Positions 7,015 through 11,665 of a stretch of 11,665 bases of DNA are shown here, piece by piece; position 1 is the first letter of the stretch; each line of letters begins with the position of its first letter. A program made the translations under genes and the position numbers. This stretch comes from Candidatus Uhrbacteria bacterium (GTDB lineage: Bacteria; Patescibacteriota; Patescibacteriia; UBA9934; UBA9568): the NCBI GenBank assembly GCA_003497135.1, contig DNKR01000020.1:1-11665 (forward strand). The letters run 5' to 3'. The notes under the pieces are model-generated. The model made no database searches. It had not been told where the DNA came from and saw only the letters and a program-made list of their open reading frames with translations.

Positions 7015-8178
7015 TCAAAAAATTCTCTCTGTAATTAGATTATCAATCGCGTCTTCTATTAGTTTACCATACTCTGCCCTTGCCTCTTCTGCTCTTGCTG
7101 ATTTTACACTGGTTTTTGTTGCTGGATTTCTTGGCATAAACAAAGAACAACAATCTTCATGCGGCTCTATGGAAACATCATAAGTACCTATTGTTTTTGC
7201 ATCTTCAATAATTTCGCTCTTATTATTGCCGATTAAAGGACGCAAAATTGTTATACTGCATACATCGCTGATCGTCTGAATATTTTCCAATGTCTGCGAC
7301 GCAACTTGACCCAAACTATCGCCTGTAATAAGAGCAAGCGCACCAATTTTATTCGCAATCCGTTCCGCGATTTTTAGCATGGCGCGCCTGTATAGCACCA
7401 CACGCAAGTCAGATCTGGCCTCTTTTACAATTGCTTTTTGAATTTCTGCAAAAGGCACCAGATATAAACAAGCTTTTGGCTCCCATTTCTGAAGAATTTT
7501 AGCAAGCTCTTTTACTTTTTCAACAGAAGCTCTGCTTGTATATGGAACGCTGTGAAAATGAACAAAATCAACTTGGCAACCGCGCTTCATCATGTGCCAT
7601 GAAGCTACTGGCGAATCAATTCCGCCGGACAAAAGCGCAAGCGCTTTTCCGCTTGACCCGACCGGCAGTCCGCCGAACCCAATTTTTTTATTTCTGTACA
7701 CAAAAGTTGTTCCATCAACTATTTCAACCCTGATTAACAGATCAGGATTGTGCACATCAACAATCCTGTCCGGAAATGCATCCAAGATCTCTGACCCAAG
7801 TTCCGCGTTAAGCTTGTCAGAAGAAATTGGAAAATTCTTATCGGTTCTTTTTGCCTGAATTTTGAAACTTTTCCAGGAATCGTCTTCTTTTGCGATTGAA
7901 ACGCACGCAACAACAATATCTTCGTATTTCATCTCTGTTTTTAACACAGGCGAAACATTTTCTATGCCAAAAACTTTAGAAACAGCGCTAATCATTTTTT
8001 CTATATCGCCTTGGTTTGCAATAGAAACAATATAACGGCCGTAAAGCTTTTTAATTTCAGCGCCGGAAAATTCTGATATGGCCTTTTTGATATTGTTTAT
8101 AAGAACCTGTTCAAACATGCCCCTGTTGCGGCCTTTTAAGCTTATTTCCCCGTGATGAATCAATAAATGCGTGTACAT
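7015..8178 (-). CDS. thiI: tRNA 4-thiouridine synthase ThiI (no rhodanese domain)
   Basis: Sulfur-transfer enzyme that makes 4-thiouridine at tRNA position 8. It has 387 residues. Domains in order are an N-terminal ferredoxin-like region beginning MYTHLLIHHGEISLKGRNRG (1-60), a THUMP domain (about 60-165), and a PP-loop ATP pyrophosphatase domain with SGGIDSPVASW at 184-194. The conserved cysteine region is PHEDCCSLF with Cys343 and Cys344, then PRNPATKT. The C-terminal rhodanese domain of the E. coli protein (~482 residues) is absent, as in Bacillus-type ThiI, where a partner cysteine desulfurase delivers sulfur directly. No such desulfurase gene is in this window. Its ATG overlaps the pepA stop by one base (TAATG), which points to translational coupling. 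A role in thiamine synthesis is less likely for this short form. Confidence 0.96.
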   Translation of the reverse strand: MYTHLLIHHGEISLKGRNRGMFEQVLINNIKKAISEFSGAEIKKLYGRYIVSIANQGDIEKMISAVSKVFGIENVSPVLKTEMKYEDIVVACVSIAKEDDSWKSFKIQAKRTDKNFPISSDKLNAELGSEILDAFPDRIVDVHNPDLLIRVEIVDGTTFVYRNKKIGFGGLPVGSSGKALALLSGGIDSPVASWHMMKRGCQVDFVHFHSVPYTSRASVEKVKELAKILQKWEPKACLYLVPFAEIQKAIVKEARSDLRVVLYRRAMLKIAERIANKIGALALITGDSLGQVASQTLENIQTISDVCSITILRPLIGNNKSEIIEDAKTIGTYDVSIEPHEDCCSLFMPRNPATKTSVKSARAEEARAEYGKLIEDAIDNLITERIF

Positions 8179-9650
8179 TATTCGTTTTCAAGCAGATTCA
8201 GAAGCATACGAACGCCAAATCCCGTGCCGCCAATAGGAGTGTACGAACTGTACGCACGCTCTGCGTACGCAGGGCCGGCAATATCAATATGCGCCCAAGG
8301 AGTGTTACCAACGAATTCTTTTAAAAACAATCCTGCGGAAACAGATCCTGCCCATGGCGAAGTATCGTTTTTCATGTCAGCGAATTTGCTTTTGAGTTCA
8401 TGCTTATATCCGTCAAACAAAGGCAGTTCCCAGATTAATTCACCGCTTGCATCTGACGCTTTTTTGATTTTTTCCGAAACGCGTTTATCGTTGCTCATAA
8501 GCCCTGCGATTTCTTCCCCAAGCGCAACAACGCAAGCGCCTGTTAGAGTTGCCAGATCAATCATCATGCTTGGTTTTAATTTTGAACCGTAAAAAAGCGA
8601 ATCAGCAAGAGTAACTCGACCCTCTGCGTCTGTATGCAAAATTTCTATTGTTTTACCGCTCATGGAAGAAACAACATCGCCTGGTCTAATCGCGTTTCCG
8701 CCCGGCATATTTTCACACGCTGCGATTATTCCATGGACTTCCGCTTTTACATTCAATTGTGAAATTACAGAAAATACTCCAAGCACTGCGGCCGCGCCTG
8801 CCATATCCATTTTCATTGTGTACATATTTTTAGCGTCTTTGAGCGAAAGCCCGCCAGAGTCAAATGTAAGGCCCTTTCCAACCAAAACAATTTTTTTACC
8901 ACTTGATTTTGCTGGTTTATAAACAAGATGCAAGAATTTTGGTTCAGCATGCGATCCTTGCGCTATCGCAAGAAAAGCACGCATTCCCTTTTTCTTGATT
9001 TCATCGCGGTTTAATACTGTAACTTTTACGCGCTTGTCTTTTTTTGCAATATCAAGCGCAGAGTTTGCAAGATCAACGGGGCGCATGTGTTGTGCCGGCG
9101 TGTTTACAAGATCGCGAGCGAGAATCGCGGCTTTGGCTCGCAATTGTCCAGACGCAATTCCCTTTTCGTTTCCATTAGCGAATACAACCGATTCCAAAGC
9201 TGACTTTTTTGGTTTTGATTTGTAAGAATTGTATTGATACGAAGCAAGTTCAACAGCTTCCGCGATTGCCTGCGATACATCAGATGAAACAGACGGAACA
9301 TCAACGCATACTGATTTAATTTTCATTCCCGAAAGTTTTTGAAAAGCGGATCCTGTTGCCGATCGATATGCTTCTAATTTTTTATTTGCGTCTTTTGCAA
9401 AGGTCTTTTCATCTCCAAGTCCTGAAACAACAAAAAGCTTTGCATTATTTGAATCGCCTTGAATCAAAAGCACTTGCCCCGGCTTGCCTGTAAAATCAAC
9501 AACCAGCGAGTGCTTGCCTACGCGTCCTTGAAGCAACTTATCAGCTTGCAAAACCGATTTTGAAGAATTTAGCCTGCCTTCTTGTATAAACAGAACGACT
9601 GCGTCTGTTTTTTGCTCAAAAACCGATCCTTTTATGTTTTTAATGTCCAT
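8178..9650 (-). CDS. pepA: Leucyl aminopeptidase (M17 family)
   Basis: Cytosolic two-metal aminopeptidase of family M17, which removes N-terminal residues from peptides. It has 490 residues, the usual length. The N-terminal macro-like domain (1-150) is followed by the catalytic domain. By alignment with known family motifs, the metal ligands and catalytic residues are Lys259, Asp264 and Lys271 in VGKGLTFDSGGLSLK, Asp282 in MDMAGAAAV, and Asp341, Glu343 and Arg345 in HTDAEGRVTLAD (signature NTDAEGR with His in place of Asn). All are present, so the enzyme should be active. The start is the ATG at 9650 (MDIKNIKGSVFEQ). No Shine-Dalgarno is visible; a candidate promoter is at 9676-9704. It is the first gene of the long minus-strand block. 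Confidence 0.96.
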   Translation of the reverse strand: MDIKNIKGSVFEQKTDAVVLFIQEGRLNSSKSVLQADKLLQGRVGKHSLVVDFTGKPGQVLLIQGDSNNAKLFVVSGLGDEKTFAKDANKKLEAYRSATGSAFQKLSGMKIKSVCVDVPSVSSDVSQAIAEAVELASYQYNSYKSKPKKSALESVVFANGNEKGIASGQLRAKAAILARDLVNTPAQHMRPVDLANSALDIAKKDKRVKVTVLNRDEIKKKGMRAFLAIAQGSHAEPKFLHLVYKPAKSSGKKIVLVGKGLTFDSGGLSLKDAKNMYTMKMDMAGAAAVLGVFSVISQLNVKAEVHGIIAACENMPGGNAIRPGDVVSSMSGKTIEILHTDAEGRVTLADSLFYGSKLKPSMMIDLATLTGACVVALGEEIAGLMSNDKRVSEKIKKASDASGELIWELPLFDGYKHELKSKFADMKNDTSPWAGSVSAGLFLKEFVGNTPWAHIDIAGPAYAERAYSSYTPIGGTGFGVRMLLNLLENE

Positions 9651-9675
9651 AATATGTTTTTATAAATTTGCAGTG

Positions 9676-9704
9676 ATTTTAGCGCAATAATGTTAAAAAG
9701 TAAA
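9676..9704 (-). promoter_or_regulatory. Candidate promoter for pepA-thiI(-rsmI-metG) block
   Basis: On the minus strand, TTTACT (9699-9704, four of six bases of the -35 consensus) and TAAAAT (9676-9681, five of six of the -10) are separated by 17 nt. Transcription would begin near 9669, giving a leader of about 19 nt to the pepA ATG. It sits just past the intrinsic terminator of the upstream 93-aa gene, which is where a new promoter is needed. Confidence 0.5.
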
Positions 9705-9719
9705 TACTTGCACTTAATT

Positions 9720-9755
9720 AAAAAATTCAACCGTTCGCTATCTGCGCGAACGGTT
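9720..9755 (-). terminator. Intrinsic terminator of the 93-aa gene
   Basis: Perfect 10-bp stem, arms AACCGTTCGC (9729-9738) and GCGAACGGTT (9746-9755), with a 7-nt loop. On the minus strand it is followed within three bases by six T residues (9725-9720). This is a textbook rho-independent terminator for minus-strand transcription. It overlaps the last codons and stop codon of the 93-aa gene (stop at 9738-9740). Confidence 0.8.
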
Positions 9756-10019
9756 CGTGTGGCGTATGTCGTTTAGATCAATGATGCTTTGGGCCCAGAG
9801 AACGCCCTGCACAAAGCCAAGCATGCGATACGCCTTGCCAAGATAGCCGGCATCTACACACACGAGTATTTCGTCAACAACATGCCTGCAATGTTGAAGA
9901 GCTTCAACGCCATTTCCAGATAGAGTTCTGTCGTTTGGATACTCTTTTGCTGTAATCCGCATGTCATCAAGAAGGGTCTTGTATCCCAGTGCGATGATTC
10001 TGATTTTGCTCGGACGCAT
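9738..10019 (-). CDS. Unknown 93-aa protein
   Basis: Not recognised with confidence. The start is set at the ATG at 10019 (MRPSKIRIIALGYKTLLDDM) because a Shine-Dalgarno-like AAGGCGGT (10024-10031) lies 4 nt upstream and a promoter lies just before it; the open frame continues further upstream only as a shadow of the divergent methyltransferase gene. The product is basic at both ends, ends HTNRSRR, and has no membrane helix. Predicted helical segments with YPNDRTLSGNG (27-37), HCRHVVDEIL, AGYLGKAYRMLGFVQGVLWAQ and a final IDLNDIRHTN look like a compact helical protein. Hand count gives 48% G+C (116 of 240 bases, 9781-10020), against about 28% in a nearby stretch of the divergent gene. It forms a single-gene unit with its own promoter and terminator. 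I have a weak impression of similar small proteins in CPR genomes but cannot name a family. Confidence 0.72.
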   Translation of the reverse strand: MRPSKIRIIALGYKTLLDDMRITAKEYPNDRTLSGNGVEALQHCRHVVDEILVCVDAGYLGKAYRMLGFVQGVLWAQSIIDLNDIRHTNRSRR

Positions 10020-10023
10020 CTGA

Positions 10024-10031
10024 ACCGCCTT
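10024..10031 (-). promoter_or_regulatory. Shine-Dalgarno-like site of the 93-aa gene
   Basis: AAGGCGGT on the minus strand matches the consensus AAGGAGGT at seven of eight bases and ends 4 nt before the ATG at 10019. It decides the start of the 93-aa gene. It is the only clear site of this kind at a gene start in the window. Confidence 0.55.
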
Positions 10032-10052
10032 TCTTAAAAAGATATTACCACA

Positions 10053-10082
10053 TCTATAAATATATAAACATGTTTCACTCAA
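10053..10082 (-). promoter_or_regulatory. Candidate promoter of the 93-aa gene
   Basis: On the minus strand, TTGAGT (10077-10082) and TATAGA (10053-10058) are separated by 18 nt. The predicted start is near 10046, giving a ~27-nt leader that contains the Shine-Dalgarno-like AAGGCGGT. Its -35 box overlaps that of the divergent plus-strand promoter. Confidence 0.45.
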
Positions 10083-10102
10083 CAGAATATTTCTGATATA
10101 AT
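10074..10102 (+). promoter_or_regulatory. Candidate extended -10 promoter of the SpoU/TrmH methyltransferase gene
   Basis: TATAAT (10097-10102, perfect) is preceded by TGA, giving an extended -10 (TGnTATAAT). TTCACT (10074-10079, four of six) lies 17 nt upstream. Transcription should begin near 10109, only one or two bases before the ATG at 10111, so the mRNA would be leaderless. Confidence 0.6.
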
Positions 10103-10110
10103 CATTTGGT

Positions 10111-10797
10111 ATGTTAAGCAAGTCACAGGAAAAACTAATCAGATCTCTATTAACTAGAAAGGGCCGCGAGGAATCAGGGCTTTGTCTTGTTGAAGGAAAA
10201 AAGCCAATACAAATGGCTGGAAATTCAGTAATTTTCAGTTTTACAAAAAAAGACACTAAAAACTTTGACAAACTGGTTACAACAGAAACCCCGCAAGAAA
10301 TAGCAGCTGTAGCAAAGGCGCCGGTAATAATCAAAGAAAAAGTTCTTACAAAACAAAATATTATTGTTTTGGACGGAGTCCAGGATCCTGCTAATGTCGG
10401 AGCAATAATGCGCCTGTGCCTTGGCTTTAATGCGTCGCTTATACTAATAGAAAGCGCTGAACCGACAAATCCAAAAGTTATCAGAGGTTCTGCTGGCGCT
10501 ATTTTTCAAACACCGTACATGTTTTTACCAAGAGCAAGAGCAAATTCTTTTATTAATGATTTAAACAGGCCTATATTCAGACTTGAATCCAAAAATAAAA
10601 AGGACGAGATTAACATCTCATCTCAAACCGCAAAAAATTTACCTGAAAGTTTGATTTTAATTGTTGGTTCGGAAGGTTCTGGAATAAAACTTGATATAAA
10701 AGGCCGGTCTGTTGCAATAAAACACAACACAAGACTTGAATCATTAAATGTCAGCCACGCTGTTGCGATTTTTTTAGCGTTCCGCTATTTAGAATAG
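10111..10797 (+). CDS. SpoU/TrmH-family RNA 2'-O-methyltransferase
   Basis: SPOUT-fold (trefoil knot) methyltransferase that transfers a methyl group from S-adenosylmethionine to a ribose 2'-OH in rRNA or tRNA. It has 228 residues, somewhat short for the 240-270 of the RlmB/TsnR-like members. The N-terminus MLSKSQEKLIRSL...GLCLVEGKK is typical of the YsgA/TsnR-like subgroup with an L30e-like substrate-binding domain. The catalytic domain shows motif 1 LDGVQDPANVGAIMR (87-101), then NPKVIRGSAGAIF (120-132), motif 2 IVGSEGSGI (184-192) and motif 3 LESLNVSHAVAI (209-220). All knot motifs are intact. The target nucleotide cannot be told from sequence, so no symbol is given. It is divergent from the 93-aa gene and overlaps truB tail to tail by 13 bp. 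Confidence 0.93.
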   Translation: MLSKSQEKLIRSLLTRKGREESGLCLVEGKKPIQMAGNSVIFSFTKKDTKNFDKLVTTETPQEIAAVAKAPVIIKEKVLTKQNIIVLDGVQDPANVGAIMRLCLGFNASLILIESAEPTNPKVIRGSAGAIFQTPYMFLPRARANSFINDLNRPIFRLESKNKKDEINISSQTAKNLPESLILIVGSEGSGIKLDIKGRSVAIKHNTRLESLNVSHAVAIFLAFRYLE

Positions 10798-11540
10798 ACC
10801 CAAATTGAATCTTCAATTTTATGCTCGCCAAGGCGGGTTCTTTTTAAATTAAGCAAAATAGCGCATGATCCAACGCGTATTCCAAGTTCGTGCGCTATTG
10901 CGCGGATGTATGTTCCGGCGCTCACGACCATTTTTACATCAACAGCAATAAAATTTTGATCGGCTCCATCAAGATACTTCTTCCATGAATCAATTATCTC
11001 TTTTTGACGGAAATCTCCGCGCACAGCGTCTGCTCGTTTTACGACTTTATCAAGCAAATCTGTTGCACCGACTTTTCTGAATTCTTTAATTTCAATATTT
11101 TTGACTTCCATTTCACCTTTTGGAACGCGGACTTTATCAATCATTCCCCTTCTTGCCCAATGCAAAAGCGGTTTGCCGCCAACTTGAACTGATGAATAAT
11201 CAGGATAAGCAAGAACATTCATGCCAAGCATATTGTTTATTTCTTTTTTTACTCTTTCTTCGTCCAATTCTTTTAACGAATGCTCATTCAAAACACCAAG
11301 CGTATCGTAAGTATCAGTTCCAAGGCCGAACAAAATCGTTGCTTCGTATTCTTTTTCTTCATTAAGATACCCCATAATATTCTCTCCAGGGACAATCAAA
11401 AGCACGCCCTCGGCCATTGGATCAAGCCGGCCTGCGTACGCAAGCTTGGTTTCTTTATATTCAGGATGCGTATCTTTGAATCGCAAAACAGTTTCCAGCG
11501 GGGTTTTGCAAAGCGGTTTGTACAGATTAATGTATTCCAT
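10785..11540 (-). CDS. truB: tRNA pseudouridine(55) synthase, divergent TruB
   Basis: Makes pseudouridine 55 in the T-loop of tRNAs. It has 251 residues. The catalytic aspartate is Asp40 in AYAGRLDPMAEGVLL; the family Tyr is in EKEYEATILFGLGTDTYDT (62-80); YSSVQVGGKPLLHWARRG (115-132) corresponds to the usual YSAxKxxGxxLYxxAR stretch, and SAGTYIRAIAHELG (207-220) to the SxGTYIRSLxxDLG motif. Two features are unusual: the N-terminus lacks the common DKPxGxTS string and reads INLYKPLCKTPLETV instead, and there is an added charged helix at about 160-192 between the IEI strand and the VVSAGTY strand. The C-terminal PUA domain is absent. The start at 11540 is preceded by a candidate promoter only a few bases away. 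Function as TruB is likely but the sequence is divergent. Confidence 0.9.
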   Translation of the reverse strand: MEYINLYKPLCKTPLETVLRFKDTHPEYKETKLAYAGRLDPMAEGVLLIVPGENIMGYLNEEKEYEATILFGLGTDTYDTLGVLNEHSLKELDEERVKKEINNMLGMNVLAYPDYSSVQVGGKPLLHWARRGMIDKVRVPKGEMEVKNIEIKEFRKVGATDLLDKVVKRADAVRGDFRQKEIIDSWKKYLDGADQNFIAVDVKMVVSAGTYIRAIAHELGIRVGSCAILLNLKRTRLGEHKIEDSIWVYSK

Positions 11541-11549
11541 ATTGCATGG

Positions 11550-11578
11550 AGCTTAGCACAAAACCTGAAATTGTCCAA
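11550..11578 (-). promoter_or_regulatory. Candidate promoter of truB
   Basis: On the minus strand, TTGGAC (11573-11578) and TAAGCT (11550-11555) are separated by 17 nt, with TGC just before the -10 as an extended element. The -10 is weak (three of six). Transcription would begin near 11543, about 3 nt before the truB ATG, again an almost leaderless arrangement. Confidence 0.35.
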
Positions 11579-11602
11579 CGGTTGACTGTGGTTCGACAAT
11601 TT
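11568..11602. repeat. 8-bp inverted repeat between the divergent truB and rightward promoters
   Basis: AAATTGTC (11568-11575) and GACAATTT (11595-11602) are exact inverted copies 19 nt apart. They overlap the truB -35 box and the spacer of the rightward promoter, so they could be an operator pair. In AT-rich DNA an 8-bp match can also be chance. Confidence 0.3.
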
Positions 11603-11610
11603 GATATTAT
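11582..11610 (+). promoter_or_regulatory. Rightward promoter leading out of the window
   Basis: TTGACT (11582-11587, five of six) and TATTAT (11605-11610, five of six) are separated by exactly 17 nt, and the -10 is preceded by TGA (extended -10). The predicted start is near 11617. No start codon for a gene lies in the remaining 50 nt, so it drives something to the right of the window. Confidence 0.55.
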
Positions 11611-11643
11611 TTTTCTGTTCATAAATCATTCCGGGGTAGCTCC

Positions 11644-11660
11644 CCCCGCCGTTGGCGGGG
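11644..11660. other. GC-rich stem-loop at the right edge
   Basis: CCCCGCC (11644-11650) pairs perfectly with GGCGGGG (11654-11660) around a GTT loop, preceded by GGGGTAGCTCCC. It stands out from the AT-rich surroundings and lies about 27 nt after the predicted start of the rightward promoter. It may be part of a structured leader, a small RNA or a dispersed repeat cut by the window end. Confidence 0.45.
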
Positions 11661-11665
11661 CAGTG

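Noticed and set aside
7000..7017. TTGACA and TATAAT on the minus strand upstream of rsmI
   Set aside because: Both boxes match consensus perfectly, but they are only 7 nt apart, far too close for a sigma70 promoter, and neither has a partner at 16-18 nt.
8236..8275. Short GTACG/CGTAC inverted repeats in the 3' part of pepA
   Set aside because: They fall in coding sequence for the conserved AYAERAYSSYTPIGG region and are explained by repeated Ala/Tyr/Ser codons.
10020..10334. Upstream open extension of the 93-aa frame to a start at 10334
   Set aside because: This part runs antisense through the start of the clear SpoU/TrmH methyltransferase gene and has no family resemblance; promoter and Shine-Dalgarno signals support the start at 10019.
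10802..10819. Inverted repeat AAATTGAA / TTCAATTT just after the SpoU/TrmH methyltransferase stop codon
   Set aside because: It is an AT-only stem with a very small loop, lies within truB coding sequence and lacks a following T-run on the plus strand, so I do not call it a terminator.
11630..11665. tRNA-like GGGGTAGCTC string at the right edge
   Set aside because: It recalls the 5' end of a tRNA (TAGCTC of the D-arm), but the following bases form a 7-bp GC hairpin rather than a D-stem, so no tRNA is called.

Overview
The window looks like chromosomal DNA of a reduced, AT-rich bacterium, most plausibly a Patescibacteria/CPR (Parcubacteria-like) lineage. The reasons are a compact F-type ATP synthase operon with a very short delta subunit, a short methionyl-tRNA synthetase with one zinc knuckle, ThiI without a rhodanese domain, a divergent TruB, and near absence of Shine-Dalgarno sequences before start codons. 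This placement is inference from gene content and style; no marker gene here fixes the taxon.

Positions 1-3168 (all minus strand) hold the first part of an ATP synthase operon, transcribed right to left as atpZ-like, atpB, atpE, atpF, atpH, atpA. atpA is cut by the left edge. A sigma70-like promoter lies just upstream at 3216-3244. The c-subunit gene atpE is bracketed by two intergenic stem-loops.

Positions 3262-9650 (minus strand) carry a dense housekeeping block, read in the order pepA (leucyl aminopeptidase), thiI (tRNA 4-thiouridine synthase), rsmI (16S rRNA methyltransferase), metG (methionyl-tRNA synthetase), an unrecognised secreted or membrane protein with an Asp-rich stretch, and tatD (metal-dependent nuclease). 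Several pairs overlap or abut (pepA/thiI, rsmI/metG, unknown/tatD), which suggests co-transcription. A 78-bp palindromic repeat-like element lies between thiI and rsmI.

Positions 9720-10019 hold a small unrecognised 93-aa gene on the minus strand. It has its own promoter, a Shine-Dalgarno-like site and an intrinsic terminator, and is clearly richer in G+C than its neighbours. It is divergent from a SpoU/TrmH-family rRNA/tRNA methyltransferase (10111-10797, plus strand), whose predicted transcript starts almost at the AUG. truB (10785-11540, minus strand) converges on that gene with a 13-bp overlap. The right edge (11541-11665) holds divergent promoters and a GC-rich stem-loop leading out of the window.

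The genes serve energy conservation, translation and RNA modification, and peptide turnover. I found no CRISPR array, tRNA, rRNA, transposase, phage gene or defence system, and nothing that amounts to a clear new multi-gene system. The best leads are the 93-aa gene, the palindromic element, the Asp-rich membrane protein and the right-edge structure.
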